Part shown: piece by piece, positions 33,370 to 48,200 of the stretch | Layout: each line of letters begins with the position of its first letter | Numbering within the stretch: the stretch's first letter is position 1 | Assembly (NCBI GenBank): GCA_000711775.1 | Contig: ARYC01001918.1 | Location: 28,848-92,847, forward strand | From: Oxytricha trifallax | Taxonomy: Eukaryota > Ciliophora > Spirotrichea > Sporadotrichida > Oxytrichidae | Direction of reading: 5' to 3' | Length of the DNA stretch: 64,000 bases | Translations under genes and position numbers: made by a program | The notes under the pieces: model-generated | What the model was told of the DNA's origin: nothing | Databases searched by the model: none | What the model saw: the letters and a program-made list of their open reading frames with translations, nothing else

Positions 33370-35973
33370 TCATAACTATTTAATCGAGCAGTCTAGAGTT
33401 TAGGAACTTTTTTATTAAAGATAACTATTCAACTTAGATCTCTATAAAATAGTTAGAACAAATAAGTTTATCTTACCATTTGCATTCTAGATTAGTCAAG
33501 GTTCTAAATAACTGTAGATATATGTTACTCAGTCTCATTGAATTTTTTGGTTTTGGAATTTTTAGCATTTATGTTTTCCCTATAGATATGTAATTTTAGA
33601 TTGAAAATAAATTTACTTCATAGGAGGTTTAGCATAGGATCCGCTCTTTCTTTTTGAGACTTATTGAGGGGAAACAAGATGCTATTGTGAATTAGAATTT
33701 GATACATTAATTGAGTTCATCTATGTAGATTTTGGTGTTGAAACATTTTGCAAATTATAATTAGGTTAGAGATAGTTTTTGCTGTGAGATGCAGTTAGAT
33801 TATTATGAGATTAATCCAAACCTCTTAGTCTACTTTATGATTAATTTTGCATCTAGCCTATAGGGCTAAATAACTAGGAATTATTATTAAGTTTTGAATT
33901 ACTTAACTGTCGCAAAGTTTCCTTGATCTCCTAGTTAAGTTCCTAAGTATTAGTCTTTTCGTATCTCACACTTTTTCTTACAAAAGAAATAAAATCAATA
34001 GTTGCCTTCACAAATTTCAAGAGTAAATAGCTAGTCTACGTTGATAAATTAGTATTAGGGTGAAATTCTAAACTACTTGCAAACTTTCTAGCAAATTTTA
34101 TGTATATTTTACTCATTAAGTTATTATCTGTAAACTCTTTAATCTTCTTAAAGTTGAAAAGAATTCTTCCTTAATTGCTTAGTGCTTTTACGACGCTATC
34201 CCATGTATGATCAGAAAGCTGACTTTAATCTGGTGTTAGGGAAATTTAGTTATCTATAGATGCTAAAATGTAGAGAACACTAATCCCTAATTTCACAACA
34301 TCTTCGTTAGGTTATCTCACAGATATAAAATTCTTTAAAACTTTAGCGGTTATTGTTTCTCTAGCTGCTTCCATTTTCTATAAATTTTCAAGATACCCAG
34401 ATCTAACATGACTTTTTTCTCTTATAAGCATTGTAATTTTATTTTGCTTTTTAAAATTCTATCTGTCATTTTACTGCTTGATATATTCAGTTTTCATTGA
34501 AATTTCCTTGGATAACTTTCTACAGCTATTAGTCATGCTTTTATTTGGCGAAGAAAGTTGACTATAATTTTATGATTTTCTAGATGAACTCAGCACTATG
34601 TTTTTTTCAACGCTTACTACAGAAGACATTAGATTTTTACCTGGACTTCTTATTGGACTTAAAACATTTATCATTTATTCATTAATGGTCTTGTCAGGTT
34701 AAAGTTAATCTATGGTAAGTTATGAGTCTTTCAATTAGTTTAATTGATGATACTACTCAAACACCTAAATTAAGACTTTTGTAAATTAGGTGTCTAACTA
34801 CCTCTCATTTATAATAGACTTAATATCGTTGATAAGACGCTTGTCATCTTCACTTAAGGAATCAATTTGAAGCTAATGAAATGATGGAATATCCTACTAG
34901 TAACAGCTACTTGGTTAAGCATCAAATGAGACTCTTTTTGGCTCTATGATTGAATTGTTAAGAGAGTTTCGCATTCCACTATAGAAATTTGGCTAGAGTA
35001 TTATGTTACTTTTTTTCCTTTAATGCTCACCAACTTGGCCCATATTTTAAGCATACTTAATTGTATTATTGCTTTATCTGAAATTGTTTTATATATATAA
35101 ACATAATAATATGTTGATATTCTGTTAATATATAATAATTAGTCATTCCAAACCATTACAAGATTAATTAATTATTAAGAAAAGCCAAGAAAATATTAGG
35201 AATCTTCTCTTTAAAACTTTAAATTAGGTTTTTTTTATTATTTAAAGAAACTTATGATTCTTCGATATAACAATGTTATAATATAGCTTTGCTTAAATAA
35301 ATAAAAATGAATTTATTAGATGCTCTATAAAGACAATAGAATTTACTTTTCAATTAATAAAGCTATTTATTTAAAGTTGATATCAGTTTGCAATTATTTT
35401 CTAGAAGAAAAAGATTTTATGAAATAATCTTCATTTAATTCTATGTTTTTTTCAATACTCATGATTTGATTTGTTGTAGATCCCTCAAATTTTTTCAACT
35501 AAATATTGCTATAACTTTGTTAAATAGTAGTTTCATTTGCAAAATTATCTGTGCTATTTATAGTCTTATTTATCGTGCTCTAATCTGGCAAGGGAAACTA
35601 TTGATTATTTTATATACATGTGAGAACATTTTTACTTCGACTATTATTATTGTTGTTACTTAATTAAATTTTATCATGATTGGCTTTGGGTTTAAACTTA
35701 AATGGAGTTTGAGACTCCAAATATTTTTCAGCTCTAAATGGGGAGGATCGAAGTGAGGTCTTAAGGGTGTCATTTATAGAGGGTTATTCTAGGGCTGTTT
35801 TGCTTGTTGATGATCTATTCTTAACTAATTAAGCATATTGAGTCGTGCTTTGAGCCTAAAATAAAGAGAAAACATTAATAAATGTAGAAATGATGAATTG
35901 GGCTTACTTTGCACGATTTGTCAGTAATTTAAGAGATTCGCTTGTCTGAATCAGTTGAATGATTTGAAGTCAT
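33370..35973 (-). CDS. Hypothetical Asn/Gln/Ser-rich protein with helical core
   Basis: Start MTSNHSTDSDKRISQ at 35973, an early intron (about 35875-35930), then a low-complexity region. An AT-rich gap at about 35100-35400 (intron or IES) is followed by MGQVGEHQRKKSN at 35060 in the same strand. A helical core at about 34330-33960 reads VKLGISVLYILASIDN and MSKIYIKFARKFASSLEF. Last intron near 33440-33477, stop at 33370. I do not recognise the family. Divergent from the next gene with 108 bp between starts. Confidence 0.65.
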
Positions 35974-36081
35974 AATAGAAGATTATCTATTGATACTAAT
36001 TATTTGAGAAGAAAAAATGAAACTATATCATTGTATAATTTTCTAAATTAACTTCATATATTTAAATTTAAATTAATTTTA

Positions 36082-38285
36082 ATGTCGATGAATCGATAGG
36101 AATTCCAGAGAAACTTGCTTCAAAATAGCAAGCAGTAAAAGCAGTAGCAATAATCAAATAATTCTTAATCGAAATCTCCAATGCTTTCTTTGAAAAGAAA
36201 AAGAGATGAACTCGATAATGATGGTTTCATTATATTTTACATGATGTATTTAAAATGTTTAATGGTAATAAGCAAAACTAAGACGATCCAATTCATCTAT
36301 AAAACTCTATGAACAGATTGAAACTTACAGATAAATCCGCAATGGGTAACTAAAGATTAAGCAAAAGATAAAAGGCACTGATTGGTTCGAAGACGAAGAC
36401 AAATAATAATCAACTGCTTTCCTAAAGAGATCTATCTTAATAAAATTAATTAAATTAAAGCGCTTTGATGTAGCAGCATTCTTTATCATTATTGAGAAAG
36501 AGAGATCAACTTAAGCAAGATTAACAAAATCTAAATTCTCAGGATAAAGGACCAGGTAATTTAGAGCATGCAATTTAGTTTCTAAATAACTTCCAGAAAC
36601 TTGGAAATAAAAACATCAGGAAGGATGGTGAAAATTTTCAAGCACCCCAACCCAACATAATAGAGCTTAACTAGTTTAATTAGACACCAATTAAAGTAGT
36701 GAATGATGATGAAAGATTGATGGCAAGACTTAGCGATGACTAGAATGATTCTGTTAAGAAAGCTCTCTTAGAAATGGAAGATGAGAAGAGGTAATATCAA
36801 AGCCTAGATTCGAGCTACAAGGTAACTTTGAAGCAAACCATAAGCCAACAAATTAGCTAAAATTTCTTTGCAAATTCGGCCAACATATCTGAATTTAACA
36901 GTTAAATGAAAGATTAAGAAAATAATAACTTTAACTCAAATTCTTAAGAGAGGTAAAATTAAGACTTTGAGATTATAAATGGAGGAAGAAAAACAAAGTC
37001 TCTTGCTTAAAGTGTTGAAAATTAACAGAAATAACTTAAAAATGAAATTAAGTTGTAAACTTCTATTGTTGTTGATCCTATCTAAATTGGAGACCCAGAG
37101 GTTAAGCACTAAGTTTCATAGGAGAGTAAATAATTCTTAATAACTGGTAGAGCATTTGATTATAAGTTAGATGAAAGTATCGATCCTAGATAAATAAATA
37201 AAAAGCTTGAGAAAGCTCCTAAATTTAAGCGTGGCCGCATTGATTATGCTCGATATCCAGTCCACTTAGCTGATCAAAATTCGATACAATTTCTTAAGAA
37301 TGAAATTATGATTGAAAGGTAAAAGCTTTACAAATACTATACAAATCAGGGTTATCTTGGCAGGACCTTGATTTGCCTTATTGATAAAATGATCCTAGGC
37401 ACCTTCAAAGGATTTGATAGAATACAACAGTTAAAGAATATGAATAAAGATAAAAGTACAGAAGGCTCAAGAGTTGGGCCTTCTGTAATGATAAGAGATC
37501 GAGATATTCCAGAGTAACATCAATTACTAAAAACAATGGAGTACTTGACTTCAAGGACAGTTAAATTACAAGAAGAGCTATAGAATATTAGAGACTATTT
37601 GAGAAACATCAAAGTGAACACTTAAAAAATCGATCGAAGTCTGAGCAGCGAGCAAAGCATGTTAACAATTGATAAAAATCTTTAAGAAAAATTGGAGAGG
37701 GATAGTATATCAGTTTCAAAACTTAAGGCAAGAATAATGCAGCGTAATCTCTCAGTAGACAAAATAACTAAAGTTGATATTGCACTATTTTCAAATGAAG
37801 ACCAAAAGCTTATTCAAGACTTAATCAAACTTGAAACTCAGAAGATTCAGAATATGATAAGTTCCCAAGGTAGCCATAATAAACGCCTGCATGATAGAGC
37901 TAAAATTTTCCATCTAACTTTGGAAACTTACAAAGATCAAAATGATTAAGCTCCTTTGTTATTGAGCTCAATTAAGCTGTCAAATTAAAATCGAGTCACT
38001 TAACATAGGAAATAATTGGTCAATAAAGTCCAACGTTTGAGCCAGAAGTAAACTTATATTAAATTGATATAACACATTATTTATAGATTAATTGACAAGA
38101 TAGAAACTTAGAATGAGGGAGTTGAAGATAGTCTATATCCTACATATTCAAGCTATTTGACTTAGAAAATTGAGACTAAATCATTGAGAGCAATTGAGCT
38201 GCATTCCAAATAATTTTCAAATAAAAATTTGCAAAATTCAACACTAAACGAAGGAAGCTTCAATAACATAATTAACTTTTTGTGA
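36082..38285 (+). CDS. Hypothetical protein, Lys/Gln-rich
   Basis: Start MSMNRQEFQRNLLQN at 36082. An intron or IES (about 36220-36260) and another near 36430-36475 precede a long open region. Recognisable segments: PKFKRGRIDYARYPVHLAD, ERQKLYKYYTNQGYLGRT, MEYLTSRTVKLQEELQNIRD, a helical C-terminus (LKARIMQRNLSVDKITKVD). An intron near 38025-38090 precedes the last exon; stop TGA at 38283-38285. No domain identified. Confidence 0.65.
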
Positions 38286-38959
38286 AATATATATTTTATT
38301 TTGTTTGGATTTTAATCACTACCTTATCATTATATTATTTACATGAAAAAATTACTATTATCATTTCGTAAATTTCGTAAAAAATCTCAAAATTATCTAT
38401 CGATCTTATTGCATGTCAATCTTTTATTGAGTTAGAATTAATTGATGAAAAAATTAGCTCTATCAGCTGGGTCTAATTTTTCTACACTGCTTTTATTTTG
38501 TTTTTAACTCATCTTAATTGGCAGATTTGAATTAAAGTTTATTTTAACTACACTAATAAATTATATTTTGATTCGTTAAAATTTAATGATTAAGATAATT
38601 CCTTAATATAGAGATTGATTTTAAATATTAAGTGTGGAATAACTGAACTCTTTGAAATATGGTAATTCTACTAGTATTATTAAAAGAATAGAAATTATTT
38701 TGGGAATAATAATCTTTTCTTTTGAATTTTAAAAAAAGTATTTCAAATTATTTAAAAAATCTAATACAACATCCTACTCGTAAGTCTTAAATATCATTTA
38801 GCATCAAATTAATAAATAATATGCCAATAACTTTACATTACGATTCTAATAATTGCAAAAAGAATATTAATATTCTTTGAAGAATTTTATTTGAGGGTTG
38901 TAATTATTAACAATTTATTTATCATTTCATTTATTTTTCAACATTATTAATAATTTAAA
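38286..38959. other. Convergent intergenic region, nothing recognised
   Basis: 674 bp, strongly AT-rich, between two convergent stops. No coding-like frame, repeat or telomere-like motif was seen. Confidence 0.6.
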
Positions 38960-41900
38960 TCAATCATTTAAGAATGCACTGCTATTATTCTTGTATTTCT
39001 ATTTAAATTCAGTAACAAGTCTCTCCCTCTGCTACTTGAGATTCTTACCCTTGTCCAACTTTGGTGAGAGTCTTTGTATGTTTTTGAAGTATTTCTCCTC
39101 GTTGATAATTTTATTCCTATCTGCCGGCTTTTTCTCGCGTGGCTGGTAACTCAAATATTGTGAAGCGCCTTTAATAGTAACTCCTCCGTAGTCCTCGTCT
39201 TCTTATGAATCGTAATCATCATCGAAACCCCCGTCTTTTTCTTCTTCTTGATCTCTTGTTGGGCTTGGTGAGTCGTAGTCGTAATCTTCCTTTTGTTCCT
39301 CCCTAAAACCTACTGTTTTCTTTCCCTACTGCTTTGATGCTCTCAGACGCTTGGGCTAGTAGAAGTTTGATTATACAAATTAGAGATTAAACTTACGAAG
39401 TTAGCTAGGTACCAAGACCTCACATATTTAGGTCTTCTCTTCTCGAATGCTGATAAGTCGTGAATATTCCACATGGATTCCTGGCCAAACTAACCAATGA
39501 AAACTCCATTTGAAAGTCTGTGCAAGTGGATGTTATGGTCATTTGAAGATGTGATGATAAACATGTCCTCTTCAAATTGTTTTCCTTCAACAACCTGAAT
39601 GCTGTTTGTAAATATAAATAATAATCATAGAGTTAATAACAGACTTATGGGCTATGATAAACCATTAAGTCTTGATGTTATCAGCGTTGTGATCTTCCTT
39701 AAACTTGAAGTCAGTAAAATTCCATAGTTTAAGGCAACCTGAAGTATCACCTGTTACGATGAAATTATTGTCAATAGATGTAGCGACAGCACTAACTGCG
39801 TCGTCTTTTTGATGATCTGCATATAAAGTTTAAATTGGTTACTTAGAACCTGTAATATCGAAATCCCAAAATCTAATGTATTGGTCAGCTGAAATTGAAA
39901 CCAGGAATTTTTTTGCATACATAATCAAAAGCTATAAATGGTGAATTAGATAAAAATAATTATTACACAGTCGACTGATTTAGATTCTTTTATATGATCT
40001 CCTTGCTTGGACATACATGAAGGATCACAATCATGCAGATAAAACTTGACATAACCAGTTTCAAAGTTCCATGCTATTAAGGAACCATCGTGTCCACCTG
40101 TATATATGAGCTAGTTAGTTCTGCAAAAAGCTAAACTCATAATATCATCTTAATGACCTTTCTGCTCATTTCTTGGCAGAATTTTGCAAGTAGTGACTTC
40201 TTCTTCCTTCTCATCTGCCCAAATGTGAATTTTCTTGTCCCAACCAACTGTAATAATATGTGACATCTTTTGATTCTCTTAATCTGCATCAGGATCAAAT
40301 TGAATAGTATTTGCAACAGCAGTAATCTCAGTATCGAGTTTCTTTCCAGTTTCTTCACTTAACAACTCAGTTAAGCATTAACCATTACTAAAGTTCCAGA
40401 TTCTGGCCGATCCATCACTACCTGTAGAAATTAATCTTCTTTAAGTATCATCGAAACATCCTGCAGTAATCTTAGCTTTCTAAAATAAAATTTTATATGA
40501 TATCGGTATTACTTACTCCATGCGCATCTCCAAATTTTGACATTAATTTTCCATTTTCAATGTCCCAAACAGCTATGAAACTACCATCATCTCCTGAAAC
40601 TACTGCTTCAAATTAAGTATTGTAAAGTGCAAATTAAACTCCATACTCGTGACTAGTCTTGATTTCTTCTTATGTTTTGAACTATAATGACTTTAATTCG
40701 AAAAAATAACTTACAAACCACAAATTTATCTTTCTAGAACCAAGCAGAATATTGTTTGTGTTTTTATCAAAGTGCAAGAATGTAAGTCTATCCTCTGGTC
40801 TATAGCAAATCTTATCAAAGATAGTTTGAATGCATGCATAAGTCCTAATATCCCAAATCTTGACAACTTTGTCAGTACCAAGACTTATCAAATGATGACG
40901 ATCTTCATTAATAGTTAAATCTTATACCGAGGTGTTATGGCCATATAAATAAGAAAGAGCTCCAAGAGTGAAAGGATCCCACATAATAATGTGTCTTTCT
41001 TCTCCACAACTTGCTACAAATCTATGCTTTGAAGAATAAACAAAGGAGTTTACTCCCTTCTAATGTAAATTGAAGGTTTTATTCTCTTTGTAAGAAAGAT
41101 CTTCAATATCATGAATATGAATAAACCCATCAAGAGATGAAGATATGATATAGTTGAGATCTGGATAGAACTTAATCTTGGTAATCCAACCTTTATGAAT
41201 TTGCTTTTCTATTATATAGAGACCATGCTCTTTTCTTTAATAGCCTACTGGTTTTTTAGATTAGATTAATTAATTCTTCTCCTTATCTTTTTCAGCAAGT
41301 TTAGAAGCTTTGGTTTTAAATTTTTTATCTTTTTAAATTTCATGAACCTAATCAATCTTTTTGTAGAATTACTCTTCAATTTCATGCATGTGGCATCTAT
41401 TCTATGGAAAAGTAAAATAATATAATTAATAGAGATACCTGGTCATTAGATCCTCTCTTGAATTCACAGTAATGCCATTCTAGGGAAGTAAAGTTATACA
41501 TATGGCAGATTCCTAAATCATCGCCAACAAGTAAAGTTTCTAGTTTATTTTCTTTATTCTTTGGCCACATATAATACTCTAGACATAAAGGTATTCCCAC
41601 TAGGTTCTCTATTCTGCTTACAGGAACATAGTAATTTGTTTGATTCAAATCATAAAATGAAATCCTAAAATTATTAATAAAAATCATGTATTCCTCTTAC
41701 ATTCTATTTGCACAAGCAGCTACAAGTCTTTTTGATAAGACCATGTATTATATTGCAGTTACCCAACTGGAACTGACTTATATAGTCTTCTCCCATTTAA
41801 GTTAAAGACCAACCCACACTTTAACTGTCCCATCTCTTGAGGAAGTGATAAATTTAATGTTTTTCTTAGTTTCTAAACCTGCTGATTATTTAGATGAAGT

Positions 41901-42684
41901 TCTTCCACCTTCTTAGAAATCTTCTGGTTATAAAACAAGTATGCAAGTAATCATGTCATTGTGACACAATCTTTCTGATTTTGGAGGGGGATCTGGTTTG
42001 TTACTTTTCACGTATTCAAAATGCTACAAAAGTTAACTTAATTAAAAATATTACCTCGGCTTTCATTGATGATAATGTTTGATTTTCAAGCAACATATAA
42101 TTCATGAATTCATGCCATTCTTTAAAATAAATGTAACTCCATAAACACTCTTACCCACTGAACCATTTGAGTCAGCATCAATTTTCATAAACAATTGATT
42201 TAGCTATTTTTAGTTCATGCCTTTACCTATAACACCGCCAAATGCTTCTATGAACTATAATATGCCGTTATAAAATTTTCTATAAGCAAATTTACCTCTT
42301 CAAGTTCTAAAGCACCTCCTTTATCAGTATCTGCTGCCTCAAAAGCTTCTCTTAGTTCCATAATATGCTAGAGGTTGATCTTCTCACTTGCATTTTACTT
42401 TCTATAATAAGGATTTTTCACACAATATAGAATTTTCTTACTCGCCTTCTGGAGGATTTAGATCAGAGTCTTTTCTCTGTAAGGCGTTTTTCTAGTTAAG
42501 TTCACCAGGTGTCAATATATCTTTGTCTTCAAGCTCTAAAGAATATTTGTTTTTGAGTTTGCTATAAGATAGGAATATTGTTTACTTCTTTTGTCTTCAA
42601 AGCCAGCCTATTAAAAGTAATGAAAATCATATATTTGTAGTAAAATAAAGAAATACTTACAACGTTTCTGTAGTTGAGACTCAT
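38960..42684 (-). CDS. EF-hand and WD40 repeat protein (WDR49-like)
   Basis: Start MSLNYRNV at 42684, with an intron straight after it. An EF-hand pair is encoded at about 42350-42180 (FEAADTDKGGALELEEF, MKIDADSNGSVGKEW). WD40 repeats fill the rest: FITSSRDGTVKVW, YIISSSLDGFIHIHD, FVASCGEERHIIMWD, LISLGTDKVVKIWD, and more between 40650 and 39400. An acidic/basic tail ends at TGA 38960. EF-hand plus WD40 is the layout of WDR49/EFCAB8-type proteins, commonly linked to cilia; the link here is inference. At least nine short introns. Confidence 0.82.
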
Positions 42685-42811
42685 ATTTTTTTTCTTAATA
42701 TTCTAATTTAAATAAAGATTTCAAAATTAATTATTCATTTTTATGTGGGAGTTAATTTGTTAAAATTATTAAAGTTAATTTATTTTTAATAATTTGATAC
42801 AATAAAAAATA

Positions 42812-45240
42812 ATGTTCGCTATAGCAGAGTCTGAAGAAAATTACGATTCATAATCTAACGGTAGCATGATAATTGATAAGGTATTATAATAATTTTTATA
42901 TATTGATTTTAGGATGCTACTATGTAATAAAAGTTCTCAAAGACTCACACTGAATTCCCATAGTTCAATTAAAACATAATGAATTAATCGAATAAAAACT
43001 TTTTTAAGTAAGTTTTACTTACTTAATTTAATTTCTTTTAGAAAGCCTCCCAAAGACCCATAAGTTGCAATGAATAGATAATTTTTGAGATCTGCAGGAC
43101 CTAATAATTAACGAAGAAACTTAAATAATTAACCCTTGTAAAATCTGGATAATAATTTTGGATCTAATTACTCTACTTTATCTATTTTGAATAATCAGAT
43201 AAATATAAATGGTGGGGGAGGACCTCAGAGTATGTTATCTTATAACGAAGGATCTTCTAAATCTAAACAGCGGCTATATTTAGCTATCAATAGTCCTTTA
43301 AGAATGAGAAATCAGCTTCAACCTCATTAATAAAGTCAGTACAGTGCTTATTACTAATCTCAAGACACATAAAACCAAATTAATGAAAAGACCAAGCCTT
43401 ATAGAGTTCGTGAATAAAAAAGAGTCACAGTTAATGCCACGAGAAACAGTTCAGTAGATTTTTCAAAATAAGATCGAGAGCAGCTGGAATACAATTAAAT
43501 GTTCACCAAGTAGGAAAATAATGAACTTGAAAAGAATGTTGTTAAGCTTAAAACTAGAATCTAAATGCTGTATCAAGAACTCAGCAAAAAGGACAAACTT
43601 ATTGAATAGTTCATATCAAATTCAGTGCCTGATAAGTATATTCAAGATTCTTACATAGTGAATGCTTATAAGACGCAAATTTTAGAGCTCAATAGAAAGC
43701 TTGAAGATTCTTAAGAAGAAAAGGAGTTATTGAAGCGATCTCTCCCTTTCACTTTGAATTAAGAATTGCAGGTTGAAATTGAAGAGTATAAACAAGAGTG
43801 TTTAAGATTAAGGAAAATGCTTGATACCCATATTACAGATAGTGAAATGAACAAACTTTTTGGGTAGTAAAGCTGGCGTGGGATTGACATAGAAGATAAA
43901 GAGAAAGATGCCAAACTAATAGAAAACGAAAAGGAAATGCAATTAATGAAATAAACTATAGAGGAATATGATTAAAACAATTAAGATCTTATTTCTAAAT
44001 TGAACGAAATGGCAATAATGAATCATAAGCTTTCTAGAGGCAAAGGAAAAGGCAAAGGTGTTTCTTTAAAGCAGTTGGAAGAAAATGAGAACATAATACT
44101 TAAAAAAAGAATTGCAGATTTAGAGAGACAGAATTCCGACTACAAGCTTGAGATCTAACGATTTTACATGCCAAAGATCATATACATCTTATAAACTTTA
44201 GCCTTACAAGGTAATCATGATATAGTTGTTCATGAAGAAATGAATGAAACAGGTTTGAGATAAGTATTGGAATCATATTTACCATTGACTGATTTGTTAA
44301 TTGATCAAACATTTATAGAAACTCATAAAGATCAATTAAAGTTTTTATGCAGGGATTCACTCAAAGCGTTGTAATCCGAAATTTAAGCATTTGTAGATCC
44401 ATACATACAGGGTAAACTTTGTTATATTTAATAAATTGATTGATAATTATTGTTCGACATTTTTGTTTAGATAACTAAGTGATGACTTACTGAATATAGC
44501 ATCCATTAATTTTGAAGGATAGTTTTCAGCTATAAAGAATTTTTTTAAGTATCTTTGCTAATAATGCTATCAATCAGACAGCTATCTCTCCTTAAAAGTC
44601 TTTAACATCTTTTTCTAAAGAGACTAATCAAATAACAACCAAGAAATGGTAGACGACGATGAACAAGTTTAAAAGATCAAGAGGGAACTTCGACTTATAG
44701 ATCTCTCTGGAATATACTCATACTTAGACTTCATTAATCATGACTCTGTGATTGATTAGAATACCTTTTTAAAACTTCTAAAAGTTGAAGATTAAGGTGA
44801 AGGCATGTAAGAGCTGTTGAAGTTACTGCATGTTAAAAACAATAATAAAAAACTAATAAATTTGCAAGAATTCAAACTTATACTTCACAACTAAGTTAAC
44901 GAGCCCAATCAAAATATGGATTAAGACAATTCAGCTGTAAAATTAATCAAATAGCTTTAGCAAGAGAATTTCAAATAATCAATATAGAAATTTACAAAGA
45001 AGGTTGAAAAGAATTTATATTTATTTATTTTAGATTGTAGTATAATTAGGATCGAAGTAAAAGTCTATGGATTATATAGATTAATAAGAGTTCAGAGAAT
45101 GGATTCAACAGCTAGTTTAAAATTCAAAAATTTAATTAGACACTGATATTTTAGAATAAACCTTTTCTGAACTTAGACTAAGCGAAATGAGACCAGAAGT
45201 GCTTATATTTAAGAAATTAGAGTAATTGATTAATTAATGA
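42812..45240 (+). CDS. Coiled-coil protein with EF-hand-like C-terminus
   Basis: Start MFAIAESEENYDSQSN at 42812, 127 bp from the divergent WD40 gene. Introns at about 42878-42912 and 43007-43040. A low-complexity part is followed by coiled coil from about 43490 (ENNELEKNVVKLKTRIQML; EYKQECLRLRKMLD) and a helical part (VLESYLPLTDLLIDQTF). An intron at about 44411-44468 precedes the C-terminus (LRLIDLSGIYSYLDFI; FLKLLKVEDQGEGMQELL). Stop at 45238-45240, 20 bp from the convergent RPA43-like gene. Family unknown. Confidence 0.7.
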
Positions 45241-45260
45241 GGATTGAAGAAATCGAAAAT

Positions 45261-48200
45261 TCATCTATCCTCTTATGAAATAAATAGCTTAACTTATTTA
45301 ACTAAATCATCTTGTCAATTTTAATTTTCTCTGACTTGTCAAACTAGTTGTCCAAATAAAATAACATTGCCTTGACTTATGCTCAACTTTGTTATTTAAA
45401 TTTCAACAATTGAATCGACTTTATGTGTGGTTCCATTCTACTTGTCTGAAATTTCAATCTTGCTCTTTTAATCTTCTATATCGAAATCATCTTCAGCATT
45501 TGATTCAATGTCGCTAAGGATAGCTGATGCTGTATTTTGTATTTGGAATCTCTTTGAGTCCAAACTTTCTAGATTTACGATAACTGTCAATATGTTGTAG
45601 ACTGAAAGAGTCATATGGCCTAATTAGATGTCCTTGACAGTTCCGTCTAAATGAAATATAAAATTTGATCTTTTGCAATAGATAAAAAATAAGTTTTGTA
45701 GTTCTCCTTTTAGTATAGACTTAAGCTATTTAACTTACAAATTCTATCATCAATTTTAGGTTGAGCATAGGTAACTGTGAATCTAACATTATATTGAATC
45801 CATGCGAAATCGTCCATTATCCTTCCCTTTCCTCCATTCAAAATCTGTACATTTTAAAAGGACACAAAAACACCCCTGACTTGATCATCCCATTTCATTA
45901 GCTTTTTGTTTAATTCTTTCATGATTGAGTGCTTAATGTTCACTGTATCACTAGGGTGAAGCATTATCTTGTCACTATAACAATCAAAACCCCAAAGCCC
46001 CTTAATGAGGTTTATAAGTGCTTTGATTTGTAGGGAATTTGTTAGGGGTTGGGGTTATTAATTAAATGCGTGACAAAAATAGCAAGCTTTTGGGGTCTAT
46101 TTATGATGAAGAGTATATAGATTTAGTGTTTAAACTGCGTTATGGATGTGATATGTATAGTGAATAAGTCAAACCAGTACTGAACTATAAGTCTATTGCA
46201 ATGCTCTTAAAGCGTAGTCCATCAACTGTTCGCTCTCACTGCTTGAAAACTGTGTAATTAAAGCAATAATAGCTGAATTCTTAGCCTAAGAGGAAGTCAA
46301 AGTTTCTTTAGAAGCATATTGACTATCTTATTAATGAAAAAACTTTGAAGTATTGGGCTCACTTCTCTCTCGACTAACGAGCTATTATGTTTCACCGCCA
46401 GTTCCCTGAGTTGAAGATCTCTGCATAATCTGTTGCAAACATTTATAAACGAAACGGTATCTCTTATAAAGGTGTAAATCGTATCAAGAGAGTAATTGAT
46501 TTCACTCTGCCATTTTACAACAACAACTTAAAATACATTTATAATTAAATGCAGAGAGCCTAATAGAATAATATTAAGTTTATTCATGCTGACGAGGCTG
46601 TTTTTACATTCAACACTTTCATCTAGAAATCTTGGTATAAGAGGCATAGCAACATAGAAGTATATGACTAGAAAGTCAAGGTATAGACAAGGGCAATTCT
46701 TGGAGGTATTAGCGAGGATGCTGGTTTAGAAACTTATGTTATTCATCCTCGCTCTATTAAGACAGAGCAGTATATTAAGTTCTAGAACAGCTGAGCGAGA
46801 AGTACCCTGAAATAGAGATTATACTGTTTGTTGATAATCTCTCTGTTCATAAGACTAAAGAAACAAGGAAGAGTTATGAACAACTTAGAATAACGCCAGT
46901 GTTCAACGTACCTTACAGTCCATAGTTTAATGGAATTGAGTTCTACTGGGGTATATTAAAAGGCCATTACAAGAAACTGCTGCTATACCACTTGATGCAT
47001 GACCTACCTATCGATACAGTAGACTTTAATAAAAGCTCAGCCAAGAGAGTAGATAATTAATTGGCATAAAAGTGTGCGAAAGAAGGGAGAGTGAATATAT
47101 ATAAATAAGTTTTAGAGTTAAGTTAATGAATACATAAGTCACATTTAAAACTATTTAGAGGGAGCTGGCTTCTCTTTCTTTTCTTCTACTTCTTGCTTCC
47201 CTCCTCCTAAGTTTCTTCTCTTGCTGCCAGCTCCAGCATCTATGTTCATTTACTCTGGAGGCTAAATATTTGAATAGAGTCTCTTGCTAACTTCATACTT
47301 TGTCTGCGACATTCGCTCTCTGTGAAGCTTGCTCTATTCCTTCATCAAGAAGATGCCAGTTCCAAATTTTTCTAAAGAGTTAAGCTACAAATCTTACTAG
47401 AAATATAAGGGTGCTTCTGCAGCTCTGATAGCCAGCTCTCACTTATCTAGATCCCTTGCTTTTCCTTATCTTCTGATGAGATGCTATACCTCTTCTTATG
47501 AGATTCTTGAATAATTTCTTTCAAGTAATCACCTTTAATTGTTGCAAGTATGCCAAAGAAATAGTCTCTTCAGGTAGTTTGTTTAACAACTGCTTATTAG
47601 TGGGAAGGTACTGCGAAACATCTGGGTCGTTCATAGCATCATCATATAAGTTAGTCACTGAAATCTCTGGATAGTTTGGAATCTCTGCAAACTTTACATC
47701 TTAAGTTTTCAAAGCTTTCTTCTCTTCGCAGAGTATTGCTCTTAGAAATGAAATTTTAGTACCTTCCATCGTTGGCAGGAACAAACCAACTACATAATCA
47801 AGATTAGTTACTATGAGTTCATTACCTTGCTGCACCAGGTAGCGATGCAAATCCTCCTTGCTTCTAAATCTTTGAATCAATTCTTGTGCTTGCACTCTTT
47901 TCATTGCATCATTCATTGACTCCATCTTGTTTACAGATCTAAGAAATGATATTCAAATTTAAGTTTATTGATTTCAATTATATACCTCTGTAAAACTTAT
48001 TATTAAATATGGGCATCCTATAGGAGGTCAACCTCTAAGAAGGATATGGAGAAGGTTTTGAGAACTGGTTTCAAACTTGAGAGATTGATATCAATTTCTA
48101 CTGTTATAGTTCCATATTTTTTAATTTAAATTGGTACGTACTTAATTAGGAGCAGCTCCTAAAATGCTAGTACGTAATTAGGAGCATTAATTAAAGCTAG

